Source: Physcomitrium patens (lineage: Eukaryota; Streptophyta; Bryopsida; Funariales; Funariaceae). Taken from it: DNA of 64,000 bases. This document shows, one piece after another, positions 1 to 10,566 of the stretch. The position numbers were made by a program, and so were the translations under genes. A model generated the notes under the pieces. That model ran no database searches, was not told the origin of the DNA, and saw only the letters and a program-made list of their open reading frames with translations. The stretch's first letter is position 1, and each line of letters starts with the position of its first letter. The stretch spans positions 8,330,450 through 8,394,449 of the forward strand of contig NC_037275.1 of NCBI RefSeq assembly GCF_000002425.4, read 5' to 3'.

Positions 1-282
1 TCCGCACTATGTGTTCATCTACAAATGGGTGGGAGAGAGGTGAACTGGGCAAATCAGATTGCTCTGCTCCATTGTGAAAAGGATGCATCTGCCCTTGTCA
101 TTATAGACGAAGACGGGCTTCAGTTTAATGACGTTGTGATGGAATTCAGGGTCACATTTCAACAACCCGGATACAGGCCGTCATACGTATTTACACACAT
201 GGAGAGGCAAGAAGTTTTGTGGAGGGAAAGGGCCTCAAACATCAAACAAGAGGCTTGTTGCACACCACCTCTACTAGATTAG
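1..282 (+). CDS. 3' end of a possible host exon, product unknown
   Basis: An open frame runs from base 1 to the TAG stop at 280-282, 93 sense codons, with the first internal ATG at base 25. Codon use is mixed and base composition is clearly less AT-rich than the 1.2 kb that follows. No stop lies between the window edge and the ATG, so the frame may continue upstream and the true start or splice acceptor may be outside the window. The protein is hydrophilic, with a hydrophobic patch (SALVIIDEDG) and a YRPSYVFTH stretch, and has no signal peptide, membrane segment or metal-binding motif. I do not recognise the family. It resembles none of the retroelement proteins in this window, so a host gene's last exon is the best guess. 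The sequence after the stop is AT-rich, as expected for a 3' UTR. Confidence 0.4.
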   Translation, partial: SALCVHLQMGGREVNWANQIALLHCEKDASALVIIDEDGLQFNDVVMEFRVTFQQPGYRPSYVFTHMERQEVLWRERASNIKQEACCTPPLLD

Positions 283-1495
283 TGCAAGCAGGATAAAATT
301 ATATTTGTATAGTATTTGGTAGTCAGCCAAATCTCTGTCCAAATTTTTTTTCTTCTATGAATTTACCATTCAAATATTTTCATTGGTATTGTTTTTAAAT
401 ACTCAAAAAACCTCAAAAAAATGCTAATATGAATTAAAGATATTGCTAATACTACCACAATTTGTGCTACTACTACTACTATGTCTTGCTTATTCTAAAT
501 TTATCCTAAATTATAGTTGTTTGTTTTTGAATAAGTTGAAATTGTTGGAGGTAGTTAGATTGCCTATGTATTAGATTGTATTGTCTTTTATAACAAAAAA
601 AAAAGATTTATTATAAAAATAAATAATTATTTTTTTTATTCATAGATTTAAATTATACAAAAGAATTGGATGTTTTTTTCTATAAAAAAAGTTTTCTTAA
701 TCAAAAATAGAAATATATTATTTTTCTTTTTTTGCAAATAATTAATAGTCTTGAATAAAATTTGATTTAATAATTTATAAAATATCATTATATCATTATT
801 AAAATAAAATATATTTAAATATTTTAAATATATAATCAAATAGAAATATAAAAATATCACTTCTTAATTTTTTTGCATGCTTGGTATTTCTATTTATTTG
901 AATATAATCATTATATTTTTTTATTAGTTTATATAAGATGATATTATAAGTAAATATTTCTATTTTTTAAAACTTCATAATTTTAACATAATAAAAACAT
1001 TTCTTTTTATCATTTTAAAAAAATATATACTTAATTTTATTCTAATTCATTCATTTATTTATTGTAGAAAAGAAGTCGTGATACATTCAAATAGTCATGT
1101 GTATACCACTATTGTTTGTTGAAGTAGTTTTTCTATAGATCTCACATACATAAGACAAGATTTTAAAAAAAAATAAGTATTATCACAACTTTCTCAAACT
1201 GAAAGCATATGGAATTCTAACATAAATATTTTTCTATGTAGAGTGCAAGGTATGCTCAGAAGTCGTGTGATTACTTTGCAATTCTAGAATTTGATGATAA
1301 CCTTAAAAGTTGTTGATACAACATGTTTAATCAAACATATGCTTGTGAAGACATATAGAGCATCTTCTATGATTCATTGAGCTTGTGAAAAATATTTCAT
1401 CAAAATATGTTGTATAAGCCATTTTTTACAAGCTATTTGTTTCATCTACTTATACTATTTGTTTGATTTATGCAATAGATTGACACATGCTACAT
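283..1495. other. AT-rich spacer without recognisable gene
   Basis: Long A and T runs, no open frame of note and no retroelement motif that I can identify. The first few hundred bases may be the 3' UTR and downstream region of the exon at 1-282. Its right edge is the terminus of element B's 3' LTR. Confidence 0.5.
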
Positions 1496-3159
1496 TATTA
1501 TATTATGTGCTATCTTACTTGAGAATGCACCGGGCATCTGGTTGTAGAAGATAAAATAATGTTTTGCAAGTATCCAGGTAGGCTAGTGGGTTTCAACCAT
1601 CTAAATACAACTATTTCAGATTTCAATGTAAAAGCTTAATTCCAAAAAAAAATGCTTATAAATACTATTTTTAATAACTTCAAGATATTATAAATACAAG
1701 TCTTTTTTTATTTTTTAATTTTATTATTTTATTTTATTTTATTTTATTATTTTATTTTATTTTATTTTATTTTTTTATTAATTTATTTATTAATTTATTT
1801 ATTAATTAATTATTATTATTTTTTTTTAAACTCTAATCCTAGACAACAAGCTTCGGCAAGCTATAATTCTCAATCTGACCGTCCGATTGTTGTAAACTTC
1901 TACCACTAGTGTCTTTGCAAGCCTTCTAAATGCTCAAGAAGTTTCAATCCAATCTAACTTACAGATTGCAAGAAAATGCAGTAAACCCACACTAATGTAT
2001 CTTGACCGCCACCTAGAAGACCTAGACTTACCACACCAAAAGTTACCTTATTCCAGTTGATAGATCTCCAGATATTATAGAAATCCTAAACAACTCCAAT
2101 CTGCTAACTTTCGATACCTCTTTACACTAATGGTCAAATAACCTCTATCTGTTCCGTCAGATTAACACAAATTTTTGCATGCACTTGGCATACTCAATCC
2201 TCTAGATACCTCTAAATTTTAACTGCATAAGTTTTTCTAATTTCACAAAATAGTCAAGAGTATCGGCTTTAATTTTATTGCAAAAAAAAAAAAAAAAAAA
2301 AAAAAAACCCAAATCACCAATAGAAACATTGACTTTTAGCAACGATTGCAAAAGTTCTCCCAAATCCTATGAAAATCCAATTCTATACCTTTTGAAGGAG
2401 CTTGAAGCTAGCTCTCCGTCTCCAAAATCGCGATCTGCGAATGCCCCTTTCTTTATCCTCTCCTCCCTTTTAACTCTGTGTGGTCCCTTTTTCTCCCGCC
2501 CTGGACTCCGAATTGGAACAGCCAACGACGCTTCCCTAAAATCCCTGTCTCTAAGAGGACTTTTCCGTGGAAAGGACGTTTCCTCTTAAATGGCATAGAG
2601 AACGGAACAGCTTGAAATGGAACCGAAGCCTCCGTATTCGGGACCTCATTGAGTTGCCCAACCAAGTCAGGTTTCATATTGTGTAAGAGGCCTACACCAG
2701 GACTTGGATTGGATGTCCCCGTAATTAGGTCAAATTGGCACTTCACATCAGACTCACCTGAATATTGAATTGGTCCTTTCTCTTTTTGCCAACTCTTGGT
2801 GAGAACGGCTCGAACTCATTCCATCCAATTTATTGGAGAATCTTGAGGACCTTGATTTATCTCCTCAATTTTTTCTTGGCTTTGAATCTGCTGATCCTAT
2901 TTATTGAAATTGAATGGAGCATTACATTGCTGATAAGTATGCCTCGATTGCTTGCAATTCCTACACACTAGCGAGTAATCATCATTGGCTTTGGGATTAG
3001 AACATTCACTGGCATAATGACCAACCGGTCTACAATAAAAATGACAAAGTCGTCTTCTTGTACCTCCATCATGTATATTCGGTGTCTCAACTAGTATATA
3101 CTTACTAGGGTTGTTCCATATAGGGTTGAAAAATGATCTTGATTGTTTCATTGGTACGG
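1496..3159 (-). repeat. Element B 3' LTR, major part (family 1b LTR)
   Basis: This segment matches 17017-18743 along its length. It ends at 1496 with the same terminus as the other family 1 LTRs (TATTATGTGC for TATTACGTGC). It is the U5-side part of a minus-strand LTR; the remaining U3 end lies at 11933-12091, on the far side of inserted element A. It contains an AT microsatellite-like tract (about 1710-1830), a pure A run at 2280-2306 that is also present in the second copy, and a gag-derived coding piece (about 2550-3159). The four bases before it (acat, 1492-1495) match acgt at 18744-18747 with one transition, a plausible target duplication of element B. Confidence 0.7.
2897..3151 (-). pseudogene. 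Gag double zinc-knuckle fragment located inside an LTR
   Basis: An open frame of 84 codons encodes two CCHC-type knuckles. One reads C-x2-C-x4-H-x4-C in degraded form (first Cys pair partly changed, CHFYCRPVGHYASEC). The other is intact (CRNCKQSRHTYQQC). The same protein is encoded in the proper gag gene of family 2 element D (about 43613-43805). In element D the knuckles are followed by a linker containing PELVV and VPFQAV. Here the linker follows as PDLVGQ and VPFQAV (about 2746-2550). Unlike D, this copy lies between the U3 and U5 ends of a family 1 LTR, and a second LTR copy at 18325-18519 has the same insert. Such knuckles bind RNA in Gag proteins; whether this fragment is ever translated is unknown. 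Confidence 0.7.
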
Positions 3160-4585
3160 TGTCATATTACGTGCTTTCCTGCTCGAGAACGTGCTGAGCG
3201 TCTGGCTGTAGAAGGTAGTATAGAGATTCGCCAATATTCAAGCAGTTTATCGGTTTTTGACTGTTGGAATACAAATAACTGCAAGAATACACCATAAATC
3301 TATACGGATGCCCTTCGACTGCTTGTCGAAGTCCTTTTTGCCCCAGCCGGTAGGTCTCTAGATGTTACAGAGAACCCCGAACAACCCAAACTGCTAATCT
3401 TCGATACCGCTTTATACTCACGATCTTGTATCCATTGACTGTCTTGTTAGATTAATCCAATAAATTTCATTCACTCTGCATACTCAATCCTATAGACACC
3501 TTTTTAACTCTTCATCACAAACGTAACTCGATTTCACAAAACAGTCAAGAGTAATCAAACCCACTTCATTAAAAATCCTGATTCACCATTACAACACTGA
3601 CTTCAGCAACGATTGCCTCAGTCTTCCCAAAACCCTATGAAGAAAAAAAACCCAATTCTTTGTCTTCTTTCCCCGCCCGAAGCATGAAGCTAGCTCTCCC
3701 CCCACAAATCCTAATGAAACCAAACTAGTGACCTTGAAAAGAACTTGAAGCTAGCTCTTCGATCCAAAAACCCTAATAAAACCAAACTAGTGACCTTGAA
3801 AAGAAACTTAAAGCTAGCTCTCTGATTCTTCAAAAAACTCTCCGATCTGAAAAACCCCCCCCTCCCATTTCTTAACCTTCTTCTTCTTTAACCCTAATTC
3901 TCCCCTCTTTCAAACCCTAGTCTCTGAATTTCTTCAATCTTTTGTCTTGGATCAGGAATTGGCTCCTTCCGTCTTGGATCCGGAATTGGCTCTCGCCGTC
4001 AGAGCTTTCTCCTTTGTTTTTACCTTTAAGAGATCCTTTTACCGAAAACAACGTTTCCTGAAACGGCACAGAGAACAAGACAGCCTGAAACAGAATCGAA
4101 ACCTCGTAATCGGGACCGCATTGAGTCGCCCGACCAATTCAGGTCTCATATCGACTAAGAATCCAGTAGTAAGACCCGGATGTTCCCGTAATTGGATCAA
4201 ATTGGTCCTTCACGACAGATCGGCTGAGGCCCGTAGTAAGACCTGGATTTTCCCGTAATTAGACTGCATTGGGTTGTCTGACCAATTCAGGTCTCATATT
4301 GGATAAGAGGACCCGGATTGGATTCTTGAAATTGGATCCAATTAGCTCTTCGAACCAGGCTCACCCGCCGTGTGAATTGGTCCTTTCCCTTCCTGTTGAC
4401 TCCCATTATTGGAATCGAATGGAGCATTTCAGTATGCCTCGGCTGATTGTAATGGGGTGACTGAACTTGGCCACTCAGTATTTGCATTGGAGTTGGTCGT
4501 TGCTCTCAATATTCGAGGTAACTGAACATTAATAAAAGTCCCCTTTCTTTATATTTTCACGGTATACTCGTGTTACAACACGACA
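3160..4585 (-). repeat. Element A 3' LTR (family 1a)
   Basis: About 1.43 kb, matching 10567-11932 closely. On the element strand it starts TGTCGTGTTGTAACACGAG at 4585 and ends GTAATATGACA at 3160, giving TG...CA ends. A TATA-like box (ATATAAAG on the minus strand, about 4546-4554) lies only about 30-40 bases inside the U3 edge, which implies an unusually short U3. The LTR contains a duplicated block derived from the family 2 gag linker: two similar copies with PELVRQ/PELVGR-type coding, near 4090-4220 and 4230-4340. Confidence 0.85.
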
Positions 4586-4599
4586 TCCACCCCCTCTGA
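4586..4599 (-). other. Polypurine tract of element A
   Basis: On the minus strand the bases directly before the 3' LTR read CAGAGGGGGTGGA, a purine run abutting TGTCG. This is the expected primer site for plus-strand DNA synthesis. Equivalent tracts precede the 3' LTRs of B, C, E and G. Confidence 0.8.
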
Positions 4600-4647
4600 A
4601 CCTATGCATCCTTTGGTATGCACCAATTTACCCAATTGCTGTTTGAT

Positions 4648-6348
4648 TCAGAATATATCCTCTCCGTCTTTGTCTTGTTCATCTTCGTCACCTTCATTAT
4701 TCAAATCACTTTCATCTTCTTGCTGCGGAATCTCTATACCTTTATTAAGGTCTTCCATATTCATCTCCGCATGTCTTCGTTTAAATATTTTTACTCGCTT
4801 CCCTGCAATTGGTATTTTCAATTGTGTACCATCTAACTCCCGTAATGAGTAAGTTGCATTATCATGAACAGTTGTTACTACATATGATCCAAACCAACGT
4901 TTTGAAAATTTTCGCAAAGTACTATGTTGATTATCCAGACTATTGTCATAAACAAGTACCCAGTCGCCTTCCTCGATTGCTTTTGGACTCAATGGATGTT
5001 CTTTATCGAATCGCGCCTTATTTTGTAACCTTGCTCTTTTTAACCTTCCCAATGCTATCTGGACATCTTCCGATCTTTGCTCCAATTGTCGAATCCTAAT
5101 AGCCAGAAGTTCTTCCCTTGTCAATCCATCTTCCCATAGTAGCATACTCCAAGTAAGTACCTTTTCTTCAATCCGCATAATTGGTTTTCGACCTGTCATA
5201 AGTTCTACTGGCGTATATCCTGTCACCGAACTATGTGTTGTTCGATCAGCCCATAATGCAAATGACAAAAGCCGTGGCCACTCTTTAACTTTCCTATTAC
5301 AAGCTTTAACTAATGCTTTCACAATCGGTGGGTGACCACGTTCGCTTTTTGCATTCCCTTCTGGATTATAAGCAGTAGTCAGTGATAGTTTAACTCCACA
5401 TCTTTCAAAGAACTTACGAGCTTCTTGTGCATTTAATTCTCCACGATCTGCAGTGATTTTTCCTACGCATCTGTAGCGGCAAATGACATCTTCAAGCAAA
5501 AACCTACAAATCCTCTCTGTACATTTTGTCCTCAATGCTCTTTTTTCTACTTGATTTGATAAATCTTCACGAGCTAAAACCAAATATCTCATCTGCCATA
5601 ACCCAACCGGCATAATAACCAAATCAACAACCCATTTAAAATGAATAGCCAGAGGATACGTAGGATGAAGACCATCTCCATGTCGGATATTAGAATATGG
5701 TTGACAGATTTCACATGATTCTACAAATGAGAGCACATCTCGATACATATTTTTCCACCAATATCGTTCCTTGAGTTTAGCAAAAGTAGCCCAGATTCTT
5801 CTATGCCCTGCCCATAAATTATCATGAAACTCCTTTAATAATTTTAATTTTTCTTCCTTTTTGCCTATCACTCGTTGTGGCATTCCAATTCCTTTCTTCG
5901 GTCTCTTCCATAAGAATCCATCTCGAAGTAAAAATCCATATGCTTTTTTTCTTATTTGTTTGAATTTTTCTATAGACCAATTCCCCTGCTTAGTCAAGGT
6001 ATTCAAGTAATGACCAATATCCAATAATTCTCCTTCATAAGATTCTTCAAGAAATAGCTTATCTTCTCTGTTGAAATTTGATATTGAATAGAATTTCAAT
6101 CCGACGTCATCAATGTCTTCAACCATTTCATCCTCCCTCTCGTATCTTGCTCGAGATAGCATGTCTGCTACTACATTGTCCTTCCCAGTAATATGCTTAA
6201 ATTCTGGATTTAGTGACTTAATATAAGCAATCCATCTCAACATTGCAATATCTAGTGTTGAACAGTTAGTAATCATTCTAAGCAATGGCAAGCAATCTAT
6301 TTCAATTACTACTACTGCCCCAATCAAATAGTCCTTTTCAGCTTTCAT
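4648..6348 (-). pseudogene. Element A pol: end of RNase H plus integrase
   Basis: An open frame of 566 codons. Residues 1-60 are the end of RNase H (IEIDCLPLLRM carries a catalytic Asp; HITGKDNVVADMLSR is the typical closing motif). A spacer follows, then the integrase zinc-binding HHCC module (HDNLWAGH about 175-182, CEICQ about 212) and the DDE core. The acidic residues sit in VVDLVIMP, ITADRGELN and NAKSERGH. The C-terminal region ends in an acidic tail (DESDLNNEGDEDEQDKDG). No chromodomain is present. An in-frame TAA at 6379-6381 separates this frame from the upstream RNase H, so the ATG at 6348 is not a real start. IN would insert the cDNA into the genome. This is the longest intact retroelement frame in the window. 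Confidence 0.85.
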
Positions 6349-6381
6349 AGCCGAAACGACTCCCCAAAGTTCTCTTTTGAC

Positions 6382-7701
6382 TTACGAATATGCACGCTGA
6401 TGAATACTTAAAACTTTAGCCCCAAATCGAACTGCAAATCTATTCCCATTTGAATCATCTTGACCCACAGCCCATCCAATGGCAATTGGACTAGCGTCCA
6501 CAGTAAGAATCACTAGTCTATTGCACTTATAATCAACCTTCCTCAATATTAGAGGTGACATCAATAATTTCTTCAATCTTTGTATTGCCTGAATATGCCT
6601 TTCTTCCCATTTAAATCGGTAATCCTTGCATAACAGTTCATATAATGGATCCGCTATGTGAGCAAAATGAGGGATCCAGATTCGATAAAATACACATGCA
6701 CCCAAAAACCTGCGAACCTGTGTTAAAGAATCACAATCCTCTTTCATCCTTCTAATTGCATCAACTTTAGTCGGATCTGATTTTCTTCCGTAAGATCCAC
6801 ATAAATGTCCAACAATCACAACCTCTCGTACTCCAAATATGGACTTCATACCCGATAATGTAAGATGAACTTCTCCAAGCCAAGTTAAAATCTTTTCATA
6901 ATCTTGTATATGATCAACAATATATTTGCGACATCCCCTCGTATCTAAAGTTTCATCCTTGTCTCTTTCTCTGCACCTTTTTATAGGAACATCATCCAGA
7001 AAAGGCATAGTCTTTTTCGGAATAAAATCTCTCAATACCTTATTCATCCCATTCATCATATGCACAACTGAGTTGGTCGCGCCTTGAGGAAGAGTGCACA
7101 TTCTAACCAATCCAAGTAGTGTCCTCATTTTTGTCATATCTCTACTTCCTTCGGCAAGTTGAAATTGATCATAACCTGAATACAAGTCACCTATTGAATA
7201 GATCACCCTTCCAGCAAACGCCTTAGTAAATTCATCCACAATAGGTTCAATTCCTGCATTCCTGACAATTACTGCATTCACCGGTTGCATATCTTGAATA
7301 AACCATAGTGACCCATTCTTCTTAGGTACCGTAAACCATCAACTAGAATATGGTGCAAACGAGGGTTCCAATATTTTCATCTTTATCTTTTCTTTTAATA
7401 GCTCAACCAATTTAGGTAAATGTGCCCTCGGTACTGGAATCGGTCTTAGATTCCAAGGTACATGCGGTACAGTGAAGATAACCATAGGTGTTATAATATT
7501 TAGATCCACACACCCAATTTCATGAGATTCGAAAGCAAACAATCTACCTTGTTTAGCCAACATCTTTTTGAAGCAAGTAATTTCCTTCGGCAATAAAGAA
7601 CCATTAGAACCAATCTTCAATTCTTCAAAAATCTCTTTAGTAAACTGATGTCCAATACTCATTGGATCTCTTAAACTTGCTTCTTTTGATGCTTCTCCCA
7701 T
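6382..7701 (-). pseudogene. Element A pol: reverse transcriptase and RNase H start
   Basis: Two frames in the same phase (7701-7339 and 7290-6382) are split by one TGA at about 7336-7338, where the family reads Trp (S-S-W-W-F-T-V in relatives). RT motifs in order are the fingers (IIDEF and RVIYSIGDLYSGYDQFQL with catalytic Asp), LPQGATNSV, and the catalytic box PFLDDVPIK, which is F-L-D-D rather than the usual Y-x-D-D. The connection carries RRFLGACVFYRIWIPHFA. RNase H begins at LTVDASPIAIGWAVG with its first catalytic Asp. The F-L-D-D box is also present in copies E and G, so it is a family trait. Function: copying element RNA into DNA in virus-like particles. Confidence 0.85.
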
Positions 7702-7794
7702 TTGTTCTTTAGAATCTTCTGGTAATGGTCTGGTAACAGGCTTTAACTTCTTATCTGCCGTTTTATATCTCGTTTCTACAGTGACTTCTGATGC

Positions 7795-8150
7795 TTAAAA
7801 AGATTCAAGTATGGTATAAACTTCTCTTGAATGAATCTCAATAATCTTATCATTATCCCTTAACCCAATAGATGTAATCAATTCCAATGAATCTTCCAGT
7901 CCATTTTCTTCATAAACACCTAAAATCCTCTCATCATCTTGCAATGTACCTAACTTGCATAATTGTCCTTCAATATCATATAATTTTTTTCTTTCTTTTC
8001 TTTTAAAATCATCAACTTTCTTATACATAATATTTCTATTCTCCAAAATACCAATAAAACTCGCATCAAAGGCACCTTCATCTCGTAAGAATACCTCCTC
8101 TTTTGTACCTCTATAATCTCGCTTTACAGTGGTACCTCCCCAAAATCCTT
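7795..8150 (-). pseudogene. Element A pol: linker between protease and RT
   Basis: A frame with VFLRDEGAFDASFIGILENRN, then a charged stretch (KKVDDFKRKERKKLYDIEG) and an acidic region up to about 7797, in the same phase as RT. It contains no recognised domain. It corresponds to 48100-48300 in copy E and to the fusion frame of copy C. PR and this linker lie in different phases in both A and C, with the shift at the same place (about 8140-8160). Confidence 0.6.
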
Positions 8151-8228
8151 AAATCCTTCAACAATCTTTGGCAATGGTTTCTCCCTCAACCTATCTCGAT
8201 TCCGTTCATGGTTAGGACGTACTGTTAG

Positions 8229-8792
8229 AAATTATACAGCTTTCCTCTCATCCTCGCTACGTACCCTTGCATAAGCAGAACCATCGTCAAGTACTTTTGT
8301 TTCCATCTGTGTTGCCGTAATATAAGGTTGTCTTAAAATCAACGGATAAGACGTTGTATCTTGAACAAAGAAATGTTGCTCCATCGCAACATCCCCAATC
8401 CGAATTTTGACATCTGGACAAGCTCCATATAATTCGTCCCATGTGTTATTAGCTGCTCAAATTGTCCATCCATGTTCCATATCAATTGGCCATTTTTGCT
8501 TCTTATAAAGATCTTTAGACATGAGATTTATTTCAGAACCATGGTCGACTAAAGCAACTATTGGTTCTTCTATATCTCCTACTTTCACCAATACCTCAAT
8601 AGTTGCTCTTGCCCAATGCTTTCGAGTATAATGGCTCAAAGTTTCCATTTCCTTGTCACTAAAATCTTCGAAACGTACTCGTTGATTATACCCATTCTTT
8701 TCATTTGTTGGTTGCTTGTAACCAATATCAACCTCTTCTTCATCTCTATATATTCTTGCATCAATAGCATAACTCATTCCAGTTTCGTCCAT
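8229..8792 (-). pseudogene. Element A retropepsin-like aspartic protease
   Basis: The frame from 8792 encodes a linker and then the retropepsin core ALVDHGSEINLMSKDLYKK. It is followed by WPIDMEHGWTI, DVKIRIGDVAMEQHFFVQD, YPLILRQPYI and a conserved tail ending RKAV. The active-site triad reads D-H-G instead of D-S/T-G, as it does in copies C and G (E has N-H-S). A TGA at 8454-8456 is private to A (C has CGA). A TAA after RKAV is shared with C, whereas E has CAA. The enzyme would cleave Gag and Pol. The pattern DxGSEIN...SKDLY...PID resembles fungal Ty3/gypsy proteases as I recall them. Confidence 0.75.
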
Positions 8793-8795
8793 TAA

Positions 8796-10496
8796 TTACA
8801 TCTTTTGCTTAATGCTGTCAATGATAACATCCTGAAACTCCTTCTTTGCAATTCTCAAGACTTTTTTCAATGTGAATTCCACCTTAGCGTTTAATATACG
8901 TTCTTCCAACACCCCTTTCAAATTTGTTGCCGCTTCAATGTCAGAAAGTAACTTATAAGCAATTGATTTGCCTTTATCTTTTATCTCCTTTGTTTTTTGT
9001 CCCAATGATGTTGAGGTATCCTTTACAGGCAATTCTTGTGAAGCTGCCTCCCGAGCCTTGTCTCCTCGAGTTTGCCTCTTAGAAGAATTTCCTTCTCTAG
9101 TATCATCAAAATTTCCTCGTCTCTTTTTTTCCATCAAAGCTTCATGTTGGCTCTTAGCAATATATGCATGAACTGAAAGAGACTCAACAGGATCCTCCCA
9201 ACCTGTTCTACCTCGTATTGTAGCTGCAGTTCTCAATAACGCTTCTCGAGGTAATTTCCCTTCTTGCATTGTAGAAACGGCAGAAGCCCAAAACTCACTA
9301 GTTTCCATACTTCTACCAATTTCATCATCTACTCTAGCACCATAACTTGCACTTTCTCGTATTGCTGTTTCATGCTCTTTTAAGTAATCTTGAACCAATG
9401 CTCTCATTCCTCCCTTGCCAAAATTGGTTTGAAGAAGATCCTCCCTATCTTTCAATGCTATCTTCCCATCTTTCCAGCAAATAATTCCTTGCCGTATCAT
9501 ATTATTAAATTCATTGCAATCTTTTCTAGTGTGTGAAGCATCATCACACCAAATGCATCTTTGTACATATCCTTGTTTTGAAACATTCTTCGAATTGTTT
9601 ATAGAAGTATTCTCTTCAAGTCTTGCCAATTTGATTTGAAGATCTCGCATTCCTCGTATAATTTCTTCCATCTCCATATCTGCTTTCTTTGATAAAGATG
9701 TCGAAGGTTGAACTGTAGGCATTGTTGGTGGTGTTGTACGTACTAAAGCTTTGGGTACTTGTACTGTTTTTAGAATATTGCTCCTATCCTTCTTCCTTTC
9801 TTTTTTTGTAAGCAACCCCACCGCATCTTTAACGTTCTTCCACTTCGTTGTCAATCCTTCATCTTCTTCTTTGTCTTCAAGAAGGAGTTCTAATTTCCCT
9901 TGCAATTCTCCATCAGCAGCTTGAAGAAATAGATCAACTTTGTTCGGCTCCAATGTCAATTTTTCTACCTTCGACAATTGAGAGTACTGCCTCTCAAATT
10001 CCCTTAGTAGCTCTCTTGCTTACAAATTCTTATTGGGCCGTTCAATCCATTCCAGAAACAGCTTCTTAGTAACGCGATCAGCATCTTCCAAGAAATATTC
10101 GTCTTTCAATGCATGTGAAAAAACCTTCCATGAATTTCCATAATGATCCGTAATTTATGTAATGTGGTCTCTTATCTCCGGTATCATGGCAAGTCCAAAT
10201 AATTCAACCATTTTTTTCTCAGAAACCCGATTTAATTCCATTTCACGAACATAATATCTTAAATACCTTGAAATATTCCTTCCATCAAATTGATCAATTT
10301 TATTGACCACTGCTTGCAATGCTTTGGTTGCCAAAGCTTCCTTTTGATCATTGCTTTGCTGTTGCTGCATTGATAATGAGAAGGCTTGAAATATACTAGC
10401 AATAGACGGATCCATGTGCATACCTTGTCCTTTAGAAGAATCCCCACCAGAAACTCCTTCCAAAAATCCTTCAAAATTTTTATTTTCGTTTTCCAT
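8796..10496 (-). pseudogene. Element A Gag (capsid and CCHC knuckle)
   Basis: The frame from the ATG at 10496 to the TAA at 8796-8798 is about 566 codons, interrupted by TAA codons near 10154 and 10022. The N-terminal part (MENENKNFEGFLEGVSGG) is Gln-rich. It is followed by a capsid-like helical region (KIDQFDGRNISRYLRYYVRE), long charged stretches, a zinc knuckle CIWCDDASHTRKDC (C-x2-C-x4-H-x4-C, about 9557-9516), and a Lys/Arg/Glu-rich C-terminus. Copy E has an alignable start. PR follows in the same phase directly after the TAA, so gag and pol are separated by one stop codon. That stop is also present in C but reads CAA in E. Gag would form the particle and bind RNA. Confidence 0.75.
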
Positions 10497-10543
10497 AAAA
10501 TAAAGATAAAATCAAACGAAATCCAATACCTTCCACCTCAAGC

Positions 10544-10562
10544 TTTCACGTCGGGTTCACCA
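10544..10562 (-). other. Primer binding site of element A
   Basis: On the minus strand, four bases beyond the 5' LTR, the sequence is TGGTGAACCCGACGTGAAA. TGG pairs with a tRNA 3' CCA. Copy E has TGGTGAACCTGATGTAAAG at the same four-base distance (38672). I cannot assign the tRNA with certainty. Confidence 0.7.
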
Positions 10563-10566
10563 CTTT

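Noticed and set aside
2280..2306. A run as a poly(A) tail of a retroposon or pseudogene
   Set aside because: The same run lies at the same place in the second LTR copy (17710-17735), so it is an internal LTR feature.
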